A stretch of DNA of 64,000 nucleotides from Methyloferula stellata AR4 (GTDB lineage: Bacteria > Pseudomonadota > Alphaproteobacteria > Rhizobiales > Beijerinckiaceae): the NCBI RefSeq assembly GCF_000385335.1, contig NZ_ARWA01000001.1, forward strand, positions 512,081 through 576,080, given 5' to 3'. Positions 37,323-45,619 of the stretch are shown piece by piece; position 1 is the stretch's first letter; each line of letters begins with the position of its first letter. A program made the translations under genes and the position numbers. The notes beneath the pieces were generated by a model. The model made no database searches, was not told the DNA's origin, and worked only from the letters and a program-made list of their open reading frames with translations.

Positions 37323-39422
37323 TCAAGGCCGTGCCGCGGGCACATGCTGGAAGAGCATCAGGCAACGCGAAGCGAGCGGAAAGGATCCGCCTGCCTTCAG
37401 AAGCGCTCCCGGTTTCTTGACGAGCCCTTCCGGCTCGGCTGAATGAAAAATCGGCATGAAACCGTCACAGGGAAAGTCCACCGGCAGTTGAAAGGTCACG
37501 TCCTCGGGCGCCGCGTTGAAGAGAACCAGAAAACGTTCGCGGTCTTGCGCATCATTGCCAAATTGCAGCCCCAAAACGCGCCGATCCCCGGCCAGCCAAT
37601 CGTCCTGGCTCATCTCGCGTCCTTCCGGCGCAAGCCAGTAAATATCTCTCTGATCCCTGCCTGCCAGGGTTTCGCCGGTGAAAAATGTGGGGTGGCGAAA
37701 TGCGTCGTACCGGCGCCGCAGCGCCAGGAGATTGCGGACATAGGCGAGGAGCTCGGAGTCACCGGCGTCGGACCAGTTCATCCAGCTCAATTCATTGTCT
37801 TGGCAATAGGCATTATTATTGCCTTTCTGGCTGCGCGCGAACTCGTCGCCCATGCCGAACATCGGGGTGCCGGTCGAAAGCAACAGCGTCGCGAGAAGAT
37901 TACGCCGTTGGCGTGCTCGCAAGGCAAGAATGCCCGGATCCTCCGTCTCGCCTTCGGCGCCGCAATTCCATGAGAGATTATTGCCATGGCCGTCGCGATT
38001 ATCTTCGCCATTGGCTTCATTATGGCGCTCGTTGTAGCTGACGAGATCCTGTGTCGTGAAACCGTCATGCGAGACGATAAAATTGACGGAGGCCCATGGC
38101 CTGCGCCCGGCATAGGCATAAAGCTCGGCCGAGCCCGCGAGCCTCGCCGCGAGATCCGGCAGCTTGCCGGGATCGCCGCGCCAGAAAGTCCGCACCGTGT
38201 CGCGATATTTATCGTTCCATTCGCCCCAGCCGGGCGGAAAGCCGCCGACGCGATAGCCCCCTTCGCCGAGATCCCAAGGCTCGGCGATAAGCTTCACGCG
38301 CGATAGGACCGGATCCTGACCGATGGCGCGTAAGAAACCGGCGCGATCGGTGAAGTCATAAGGGTCGCGCGCGAGCGTCGAGGCCAGATCGAAGCGGAAG
38401 CCATCGACGTGATAGGCCTCGACCCAATGGCGTAGGCTGTCGAGCACCATTTGCAGCACGCGGGGATGCGCGAGATCGAGCGTGTTGCCGCATCCCGTGC
38501 TGTCCCATGAAAAGCGGGGATTGTCGGGCGCGAGCTTGTAATAGCTCGCATTGTCGATACCGCGGAAGCTGAGCGTCGGCCCAAGATGATTGCCTTCGCA
38601 TGTATGGTTATAGACGACATCGAGAATGACTTCGATATTGGCTTCATGCAAAGACGCGATCGCGGCTTTGAAGCCGAGTACGCCATCCTCGCCGAAATAG
38701 CGCGGCTCCGGCGCGAAAAAGCCAAGCGTCGAATAGCCCCAATAATTGCGAAGCTGCTTTTCGACGAGAAAGCGGTCATCGACGAAAGCATGGACCGGCA
38801 AGAGCTCGATCGCGGTGATGCCGAGCTTGACCAGATGATCGATCACGGCCGGATGGCCAAGCGCCGAATAGGTGCCACGCAATTCCTCCGGCAGATCCGG
38901 ATGCAGTTGCGTGAGCCCTTTGACATGGGCTTCGTAGATGACCGTATCGCGCCACGGCAGCAGGCGTCGGCGATCGCCATCCCACGTCTGGGCGGGATCT
39001 TCGACGACCGCTTTGGGCATCATGGCCGCGCTGTCACGCCGGTCGGGGGCGAGATCGCCGCGCGGCGCGCCGACGCGATAGCCATAAAGCGCATCGTGCC
39101 AATGAATGCGCCCGAAAATCTGCCGCGCATAGGGATCGAGAAGGAGCTTATGCGGATTGAACCTGTGCCCGGCCGCGGGATCATAAGGACCATAAACGCG
39201 GTAGCCGTAAAGCTGACCAGGTCTTATCCCACGCACATGGGCATGCCAGACTTGGTCCGTGCGGCCCGGCAGCGAGATGCGTTTCGTTTCGCGGCGGCCG
39301 GAAGGCTCGAACAGGCAGAGCTCGACCTTTTGCGCATGCGCCGAAAACAGAGCGAAATTGACGCCCTTACCATCCCACACCGCTCCGAACGGAGCGGGGC
39401 TGCCCTCCTCGACCATCAGCAT
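37323..39422 (-). CDS. glgX: Glycogen debranching enzyme GlgX
   Basis: The 699-residue GH13_11 protein has an N-terminal CBM48 (PFGAVWDGKGVNFALFSAHA), nucleophile Asp in DGFRFDLASTL (about residue 342), acid/base Glu in KLIAEPWDLG and the debranching signature KGNNNAYCQDNELSWMNW. It hydrolyses alpha-1,6 branches. It lies 22 bases after otsA and 56 bases before malQ-glgE, in the same operon. The second codon pair allows ATG 39416 as start. Confidence 0.95.
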   Translation of the reverse strand: MLMVEEGSPAPFGAVWDGKGVNFALFSAHAQKVELCLFEPSGRRETKRISLPGRTDQVWHAHVRGIRPGQLYGYRVYGPYDPAAGHRFNPHKLLLDPYARQIFGRIHWHDALYGYRVGAPRGDLAPDRRDSAAMMPKAVVEDPAQTWDGDRRRLLPWRDTVIYEAHVKGLTQLHPDLPEELRGTYSALGHPAVIDHLVKLGITAIELLPVHAFVDDRFLVEKQLRNYWGYSTLGFFAPEPRYFGEDGVLGFKAAIASLHEANIEVILDVVYNHTCEGNHLGPTLSFRGIDNASYYKLAPDNPRFSWDSTGCGNTLDLAHPRVLQMVLDSLRHWVEAYHVDGFRFDLASTLARDPYDFTDRAGFLRAIGQDPVLSRVKLIAEPWDLGEGGYRVGGFPPGWGEWNDKYRDTVRTFWRGDPGKLPDLAARLAGSAELYAYAGRRPWASVNFIVSHDGFTTQDLVSYNERHNEANGEDNRDGHGNNLSWNCGAEGETEDPGILALRARQRRNLLATLLLSTGTPMFGMGDEFARSQKGNNNAYCQDNELSWMNWSDAGDSELLAYVRNLLALRRRYDAFRHPTFFTGETLAGRDQRDIYWLAPEGREMSQDDWLAGDRRVLGLQFGNDAQDRERFLVLFNAAPEDVTFQLPVDFPCDGFMPIFHSAEPEGLVKKPGALLKAGGSFPLASRCLMLFQHVPAARP

Positions 39423-39444
39423 TTAGGCAATCCGGAGAGAGGTA

Positions 39445-41016
39445 TCAGTGGCTCAGCGAGAACCTGTGAAGCGCGCTGGCGAGCCAGGAGCCGGCGCCTT
39501 CTTCCACCGTGCCATTTTCATTGGCGATTCCAGGCGCAAGACCGTCTTTCAGAAACGCGGCAGGTTCGACAGGCCCAACCAAGCTGCTATCTCCGCCAAG
39601 CTGCTCCAGAAAGCGCTGAACCCAGGTGTCGACCGTGTTGAGGCGCAAGATCTCAATCGCCTCGGTCCAACGCGCCTTGCGCTCGTCGAGCGGCATCTCG
39701 AATGCGCGAGCGATCGCCGTCGCCGTCGCCTCGATATCGTAAGGATTCACGATCAAAGCGCTCTTCAGCTCATAGGCCGCGCCGGCAAAGCGCGACAGAA
39801 TGAGGACGCCCGGATCGTCCGGCGATTGCGCCGCGACATATTCCTTGGCGACGAGATTCATGCCGTCACGCAGAGGCGTCACAAGGCCAACGCGCGCCAG
39901 CCGGAAGAGCCCGGCCAAGGCGGAGCGGCTCATTGTCTTGTTGCTGTAGCGGATCGGCGTCCAATCGACATCGCCGAGCTTGCCGTTGATATGGCCGACA
40001 TGTTCGGCCACTTCGCGCTGCATATCGACATATTCCGGGATGTCCGAACGCGACTTGGGTGTGATCTGCAACATGGTGATGCGCGCTTTGGCGGCTTCGG
40101 GCGAGCGTTCGATAAAGGTCGAAAACGCATCGATCCTACGCCTTATGCCTTTCGAATAATCGAGCCGGTCGACGCCGATCACCAATTGGCGGCCTTCGAG
40201 GCTCGAGCGCATGCGTCTGACGATCGCATTGCGTTCGGCGATCTGGGCTTCGTGGCTGAAGCCGGCCGTATCGATACTGATCGGGTGGGCCGCGACGGTG
40301 AAACGCCGCCCAAAAGCCTCGCAGAGACCGCCGTCGATGACGCGCCCCGCTTTTGCATGGGTGAAGCAGCCGATGAGATTTTCCGCATCGCCGGGAGTCT
40401 GCACGCCGATCAGATCATAGGCGGCGAAGCCCCGGAGAATGCGCTCGTGAGACGGCAGTGCCATCGCGATTTCGTGCGACGGCCACGGAATATGGAGGAA
40501 GAAACCGATGCGATTGGCGATGCCGAGCTGGCGCAGATAATCGGCGACCGGGATCAGATGATAATCGTGAATCCAAACGATATCTTCCGGCTTGATCAGC
40601 TTGGCGAGCCTACGGGCGAACATTTCATTGACCCGGAAATATCCGGCGACATCGCGCCGCGAAATTTCCGCCAGATCAAGGCGGTAATGACAGACCGGCC
40701 AAAGAACGCGATTGGAAAAGCCATGGTAATATTCGTCGACGTCGCGGCGTGACAGATCCATGACGGCGTAATTGATCGCGCCGCGCGTATGGATTTGCAG
40801 TTGCGGATCGTTTTCGGCGCCGATTTTACCCGACCAGCCGAACCAGATCCCGCCGCGCGTCTTCAGCGCCTCTTCGAGCGCAACCGCCAAGCCGCCGGCA
40901 GCGGGCACGCTGCTCGCTGAGGGAACCGAGACTCTGTTTGAAACTATAATCAATCTGCCACTGGTGCCGCCACGGCCCGTAAGCGGAAGTTGTTTCAAAG
41001 CTTCAACATGAGCCAT
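39445..41016 (-). CDS. otsA: Alpha,alpha-trehalose-phosphate synthase OtsA
   Basis: The 523-residue GT20 enzyme begins with a 20-residue extension, then RLIIVSNRVSVP and AAGGLAVALEEAL. Substrate and donor motifs are WFGWSG, VWIHDYHLIPVADYL (about 147), and VDRLDYSKGIRRRIDAF. It makes trehalose-6-phosphate from UDP-glucose and glucose-6-phosphate. It is first in the five-gene alpha-glucan operon. No OtsB phosphatase domain or gene is in the window. A stress-type promoter candidate lies 39-64 bases upstream. Confidence 0.95.
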   Translation of the reverse strand: MAHVEALKQLPLTGRGGTSGRLIIVSNRVSVPSASSVPAAGGLAVALEEALKTRGGIWFGWSGKIGAENDPQLQIHTRGAINYAVMDLSRRDVDEYYHGFSNRVLWPVCHYRLDLAEISRRDVAGYFRVNEMFARRLAKLIKPEDIVWIHDYHLIPVADYLRQLGIANRIGFFLHIPWPSHEIAMALPSHERILRGFAAYDLIGVQTPGDAENLIGCFTHAKAGRVIDGGLCEAFGRRFTVAAHPISIDTAGFSHEAQIAERNAIVRRMRSSLEGRQLVIGVDRLDYSKGIRRRIDAFSTFIERSPEAAKARITMLQITPKSRSDIPEYVDMQREVAEHVGHINGKLGDVDWTPIRYSNKTMSRSALAGLFRLARVGLVTPLRDGMNLVAKEYVAAQSPDDPGVLILSRFAGAAYELKSALIVNPYDIEATATAIARAFEMPLDERKARWTEAIEILRLNTVDTWVQRFLEQLGGDSSLVGPVEPAAFLKDGLAPGIANENGTVEEGAGSWLASALHRFSLSH

Positions 41017-41054
41017 AGTCGCGAACGCCTTTTTCTGAACAAGGTCGGAAATCC

Positions 41055-41080
41055 AACGCTGCTAAGGCAGTTTCGTTTCC
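41055..41080 (-). promoter_or_regulatory. EcfG-like promoter candidate of the otsA operon
   Basis: Leftward strand GGAAAC, 16 bases, CGTT. It equals the EcfG consensus with one mismatch or one extra A in the -35 box. Spacing to the otsA ATG (about 30-base leader) is suitable. Confidence 0.4.
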
Positions 41081-41899
41081 ACAACCGGCCAAGAAAAATT
41101 GTCTAAAGCGTATTGTTTTTTTTGAAGATTTTTATTTTTACCAGGGAACTTTCCGGGTTGTTCAACCGATATGCTTCTTTGCCCTCGCGACCGGGCTTTT
41201 TAAGGCCAAGCTTCTTTTCCGAACGACTTGATCTTATACACCAGCCGCACCGGCTCGGTGTGGTACGGATTCCCGATAAATCGTTCCGGCGAAATCCGCA
41301 GGGAAGTAGCGTGATCGGCCTTCTGGCCCGATGAACAATCGCCGCTAGCGTTAGATCGCGCATCCCGCCGGAGCGGCGCTTAAAAGCGCGAAGCTGCAGC
41401 GCGCGGCCAGATCCTCCGCCACTCCAGATCCCCTCTGCCACTTGGGCGCCACAGTTCGCGTCTTTGACGAAAGAGATTCGCGGCTGCTAAACCTCGCGTG
41501 CAAAAGGCCGTTCGGGCGCTGTGTAACGCTTTGTAACGTGATTTGACAGAATGCCTTAACCATTTGATTTCAAATCGGTTCAGCTTCGACAAAGGGGTCC
41601 CGCGCGCGGCCTCTTACGAATGGCTGGGCGATCAGCTTTTGCCGAGCCCACTCGGGGATGCTATGGCTGGAGCGTTGTCATGGGTTTGCCACGAACCCTG
41701 GCGCCGGGATGCTTTCAGACAAAGACATTCAGACAAAGACTTTGGGAGTTTCGTCCGAACGCGCTTTCCTGCGGAAAGGGCAAATCTCGAACGGTACGCC
41801 AGAGCCCTTCGCCTGAAAAGGCCCCAACGCGGTAGGCAATTGCGCGGTAGGTAATCGCCGGGAATCGCATCCGATCCTCTATAATGAACGCGGATATTC
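41081..41899. other. Gene-free region between otsA and the sphingolipid-type genes
   Basis: No credible gene. It is AT-rich near 41100-41170 and contains two short tandem duplications: a 14-base unit (ATTCAGACAAAGAC) at 41714-41740 and a 15-base unit (GCGGTAGG-AATtype) at 41829-41856. It must hold the promoter of the rightward genes. Confidence 0.5.
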
Positions 41900-43129
41900 G
41901 TGACCAAGATCAACAGCCTCGCTGACTTCGCAAACAAACGCTTTCGCCATGCCGGAAAAGCCTATCTCGAAAAGGGCGATCCGTTCTTCTGGGAAATCGA
42001 CAGTATGCGCCAGGCGGCGGAGGCGCGCGGAACGCATTTCGTCAGCTTCGCGAATTACGATTATCTGGGGCTCTCCGCGCATCCGGCCGTGAAGGCCGCC
42101 GCGACCGAAGCTGTCGACAAGCAAGGCGTAGGCGCCCTCGCCTCGCGTCTCGTCGGCGGCCAGCGGTCGATCCACCGTCCTTTCGAGGATGCGCTTGCAA
42201 GCTTCGTCGGCACCGAGGCGGTCTTGGCGCTAGTCAGCGGCTACCTGACCAACATGACCGTCATCGCCCATATCATGGGCTCGCGCGATGGCCTCTTCCT
42301 CGACGAACTCTCGCATAACAGCATCGTCAGCGGCGCCAAGAGCGCCTCTTCTGACAAAATCCACTTCCGCCATAACGATCTCGACCATCTCGATTATCTG
42401 CTGACGCAGAAACGTGCGGACTATAAGAACGTCCTCATCGTCGCTGAAAGCCTCTACAGCATGGACGGCGACATCACCGATCTCGCCCGTCTCGTCGAGA
42501 TCAAGGAGCGTCACGGGGCCTGGCTTCTCGTCGACGAGGCCCATTCGATCGGCGTGCTCGGCGCCGACGGCCGCGGCCTTTGCGAATATGCGGGCATCGA
42601 TCCCAATCGCGTCGATCTCATCATCGGCACCTTGTCCAAGTCCTTTGCCTCCTGCGGCGGCTTCGTCGCCGGCAAGACCGAGGTCATCGACTGGCTGCGT
42701 TACACACTGCCGGGATTCGTCTATAGCGTCGGGCTCTCGCCCGTGATCATCGCCGCGGCGAAATGCGCGCTGGAACTCATGCAAAAGGAGCCCTGGCGGA
42801 TCGCGCGGCTCCATCGCAACGCCGAACTCTTCATCGAATTGGCGCATGAGGCGGGGTTGAACACGGGGCCCTCGATCGGTGGCGGCGGCGTCGTTCCGAT
42901 TCTCTTTTCCGATAGTCACGAGACGCTCGCAGCCTCGCGCCATCTGATGGCCAATGGCTATTACGTGCCGCCGATCATCCAAATCGGCGTTCCGAAAGAT
43001 CAGCCGCGTCTGCGCTTCTTTCTGTCGGCGCAGCATACGGAAGCCGAGATCCACGGCGTCATCGACCTCCTCGCAAAACGCGAGAGCGCCCATACCGCGC
43101 CCACCCATTCTCTCAACGCCGCTACCTGA
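41900..43129 (+). CDS. Alpha-oxoamine synthase, serine palmitoyltransferase-like
   Basis: The 409-residue PLP enzyme of fold type I belongs to the ALAS/KBL/BioF/SPT family: FANYDYLGLSAHPAV, GSRLVGG-type SRLVGGQRSIH, LVDEAHSIGVLGADGRG and the PLP lysine in GTLSKSFASCGG (about residue 248). The family condenses an amino acid with an acyl thioester and loses CO2. Sequence alone does not separate SPT from 5-aminolevulinate or 8-amino-7-oxononanoate synthase. The adjoining ceramide-synthase-like and ceramide-desaturase-like genes point to SPT (serine + acyl thioester to 3-ketosphinganine). The start is GTG; the nearby ATG is out of frame. Confidence 0.85.
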   Translation: MTKINSLADFANKRFRHAGKAYLEKGDPFFWEIDSMRQAAEARGTHFVSFANYDYLGLSAHPAVKAAATEAVDKQGVGALASRLVGGQRSIHRPFEDALASFVGTEAVLALVSGYLTNMTVIAHIMGSRDGLFLDELSHNSIVSGAKSASSDKIHFRHNDLDHLDYLLTQKRADYKNVLIVAESLYSMDGDITDLARLVEIKERHGAWLLVDEAHSIGVLGADGRGLCEYAGIDPNRVDLIIGTLSKSFASCGGFVAGKTEVIDWLRYTLPGFVYSVGLSPVIIAAAKCALELMQKEPWRIARLHRNAELFIELAHEAGLNTGPSIGGGGVVPILFSDSHETLAASRHLMANGYYVPPIIQIGVPKDQPRLRFFLSAQHTEAEIHGVIDLLAKRESAHTAPTHSLNAAT

Positions 43130-43296
43130 CCGCGAGACGATTTCTGCCGCACGGCCGCGATCTCGGACGGCGGCCAAGCAGCCTTCCGTCTTTGCCATGT
43201 TACGGCCGTCACATAAATGCTTGGCGCTGACATAATTTTGCGCCTAAAGGCGTGAAGGGTCCGAGCCGAAGCTTTGAGCAGGATCGAAACCGGCAC

Positions 43297-44433
43297 ATGA
43301 GTATAATTGAGATCACGCCTGTCGATGGACTGAGAAGTTTTCTCGCCTTCTGCAAAGTCCCACGCGTCATCTATCGCGGCATGACCGGCTTCGCTCCCTC
43401 TCTCGATGCGGAACGCTGGACGCTTTACGCCAAACCGCTCAACCCGCATTTCAAGCTCGTCGATCAGCAAGCCTGGATTGCCCGTCGCGACGGTAAGCTC
43501 GCCGGCCGCATCACGGCACAAGTCTATAAGGATGGCATGGTTCCGCGCGAAGCTTCGCGCGCGCAATTCGGCAGCCTCGATGCGATCGAAGACGAAGAGG
43601 TCGTCGCCAAATTGACGGCAACGGCCGAAGCCTGGCTTAAAACCCGCGGCGAGACCCTCGTCCACGGACCTTTTTCTCCGTCGATCAACGGCGAGATGGG
43701 CATGCTCGTCGAAGGGTTCGATGCGACGCCCATGTTTCTCACCCCGTGGCATCCGTCCTATCTTCCGGCCTTGCTCGAACGGCAAGGCTATCGCAAGGCG
43801 CGCGATGTCGTCTCCTATCGTTATGATATCGGCCCGGTCGATCGCGAAGCCGAATCAAAAATCATGGCACGGCCGGAGTGGCGCGAAAGGCTGAAGATCC
43901 GCACGCTCGATTTGAAAAGCCTGAAGGCCGAATCCAAGATCATCGTCGATATTTTCAACGATGCCTGGAGCCAGAATTGGGGCTTCGTGCCCTTCACGCT
44001 CGAAGAATTTATGTCGATCGCCGATTCATTGAAATATATCATGCCGCCCGAAGGCGGGTTCATGATCGAGCTCGACGGCGAAGCCCAAGCGTTCGGCGTC
44101 TTTCTTCCCAATCTGCATGAGATCACGGCCGATCTCGACGGCAAATTATTTCCCTTCGGACTGCCGCGGCTGATCTCGCGAATGCGCAATCACGTGTATA
44201 AGTCCGGACGCATTGTCCTTTTCGGTATCCGTCGAGACCTGCAAAAGAAAGCCATTGGCGGCGTCGTCCTTCTGGCTTTCATCGAGGAATGCCGGCGGCG
44301 CAGCAGGAACGTCTCATTCGAACATGCCGAATTCGGCTGGATTCTTGAAAACAATATGGGCATGCGCAAACCGATCGAAATGTCGGGCGGGAAGACCGAC
44401 AAAATCCACCGGGTCTACGAAAAGGCTCTCTAG
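43297..44433 (+). CDS. GNAT-fold N-acyltransferase, candidate bacterial ceramide synthase
   Basis: The 378-residue soluble protein has a duplicated acetyltransferase-like layout: first half with WIARRDGKLAGRITAQV and HGPFSPSINGEMGMLVEGF, second half with NDAWSQNWGFVPFTLEEF and GMRKPIEMSGGKTDKIHRVYEKAL. Proteins of this pattern are annotated in Rhizobiales as hypothetical or 'dATP pyrophosphohydrolase'. From memory, the Caulobacter bacterial ceramide synthase is a protein of this kind encoded near spt; I could not align them. It would transfer an acyl chain from CoA or ACP to the amino group of a long-chain base. ATG 43297 is preferred to 43252 because it begins the conserved region. It is 167 bases after the synthase and in the same direction. 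Confidence 0.7.
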   Translation: MSIIEITPVDGLRSFLAFCKVPRVIYRGMTGFAPSLDAERWTLYAKPLNPHFKLVDQQAWIARRDGKLAGRITAQVYKDGMVPREASRAQFGSLDAIEDEEVVAKLTATAEAWLKTRGETLVHGPFSPSINGEMGMLVEGFDATPMFLTPWHPSYLPALLERQGYRKARDVVSYRYDIGPVDREAESKIMARPEWRERLKIRTLDLKSLKAESKIIVDIFNDAWSQNWGFVPFTLEEFMSIADSLKYIMPPEGGFMIELDGEAQAFGVFLPNLHEITADLDGKLFPFGLPRLISRMRNHVYKSGRIVLFGIRRDLQKKAIGGVVLLAFIEECRRRSRNVSFEHAEFGWILENNMGMRKPIEMSGGKTDKIHRVYEKAL

Positions 44434-44572
44434 CCTTGATCGAGATCATCCCCGGGAGGGTTTTCTCGGTTGATGGTGCCAGCGAGGAAATGATGATGCG
44501 CAACCCTCTCCCGGTTGGAGAAGATTACGCAGAGTCTTATGTTTATTGGCTCCGAAAACAGGCGGCGGAAGA

Positions 44573-45616
44573 ATGCAGTCAAACATTCACAGCGTTGACT
44601 TTGCCCCCAGCGCGGCTGCCGCGAAGCCCGCTTTGACGTTTTTGTCCGCGAAGCCGCAACGCCCGCACCCTTTAAGGCGGCGCGCGATTCTGGCGGCGCA
44701 TCCCGACGCCGAGCGCCTCATCGGCCACGACCCGCTCACGGCCGTCATCACGCTCGCCGTCGTTCTCGGCCAAACCGCGATCGCGGGCTTTCTCGGTCAT
44801 CTCGGCGCCGGCTATTGGTGGGCGGCCCTGATCCTCGCTTATTGCGTCGGCGCCTTCGCCAATCACGCCATGTTCGTCGTCATCCATGACGCGACCCATA
44901 ATTGCGTCTTCGCCGGCAATACCGCGAACAAATGGGTCGCAATCCTCGCCGATCTGCCGAATGCGGTTCCGACCGCGATGGGCTTTCGCTGCTATCACAT
45001 GAAGCATCATTCGCATCTCGGCGATTATGATTATGATGCCGATCTGCCGAGCCGCTGGGAAGCCCGCTTCTTCGGCAATAGCGCCTTCGGAAAAGCTGCC
45101 TGGTTCTTTTTCTTCCCGGCGCTGCAACTGTTTCGTCTGAACCGGCTCAGGGGCACGGTCCCGATGTGGGGCCGCTGGACCTTCATCAACGGCGCCTGCA
45201 TCATTGCCTATGACGTTGCGATCCTCGCGCTCTTTGGCCCGAACGCGCTGTTTTATCTGTTCATGTCGTTCTGGTTCTCAGTCGGCGGGCTGCATCCGCT
45301 CGCGGCGCGCTGGGTACAGGAACATTTCACCTTCGATCCCGAGCAGGAAACCAATGATTATTACGGGCCGCTGAATCTCATCGCGCTCAATATCGGCTAT
45401 CATAACGAGCATCATGATTTTCCCGATATTCCCTGGCGCCGCCTGCCGGATTTGAAGAAGATCGCGCCGGAATATTACGACGGGCTGCGGACGCATCCGT
45501 CCTGGTTCGGCCTCTTCGCGCAATTCATCGTCGATCCTCGCTACACGCTATTCACGCGGGTCGATCGCAGCAGCCTGCGCGCCCAGGCAACGCAAGCGGC
45601 CGGACCGAAACCTTAA
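44573..45616 (+). CDS. Sphingolipid Delta4-desaturase-like (DEGS-type) fatty acyl desaturase
   Basis: The 347-residue membrane protein has an N-terminal RRRAILAAHPDAERLIGHDP segment like the Lipid_DES domain of DEGS proteins, four or more membrane helices and three histidine boxes: HDATH (about residue 106), HMKHH (about 143) and HNEHH (about 279). The last box lies in GYHNEHHDFPDIPWRRLP, followed by KKIAPEYYDGL and HPSW, which closely parallels eukaryotic dihydroceramide Delta4-desaturase. The enzyme would be a di-iron desaturase or hydroxylase acting on a sphingoid base. ATG 44573 is chosen over a TTG nine codons upstream. It ends 3 bases from the facing glycosyltransferase gene. Confidence 0.85.
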   Translation: MQSNIHSVDFAPSAAAAKPALTFLSAKPQRPHPLRRRAILAAHPDAERLIGHDPLTAVITLAVVLGQTAIAGFLGHLGAGYWWAALILAYCVGAFANHAMFVVIHDATHNCVFAGNTANKWVAILADLPNAVPTAMGFRCYHMKHHSHLGDYDYDADLPSRWEARFFGNSAFGKAAWFFFFPALQLFRLNRLRGTVPMWGRWTFINGACIIAYDVAILALFGPNALFYLFMSFWFSVGGLHPLAARWVQEHFTFDPEQETNDYYGPLNLIALNIGYHNEHHDFPDIPWRRLPDLKKIAPEYYDGLRTHPSWFGLFAQFIVDPRYTLFTRVDRSSLRAQATQAAGPKP

Positions 45617-45619
45617 AGA

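Noticed and set aside
41146-41171. GGAAC on the plus strand as an EcfG promoter for the oxoamine synthase
   Set aside because: The expected CGTT is CGAT or CCGA at the right spacing and the distance to the gene exceeds 700 bases.
41103-41441. 112-codon minus-strand frame upstream of otsA
   Set aside because: Arg/Ser/Gly-rich chance composition, ends in low-complexity Lys/Asn, no start signal.
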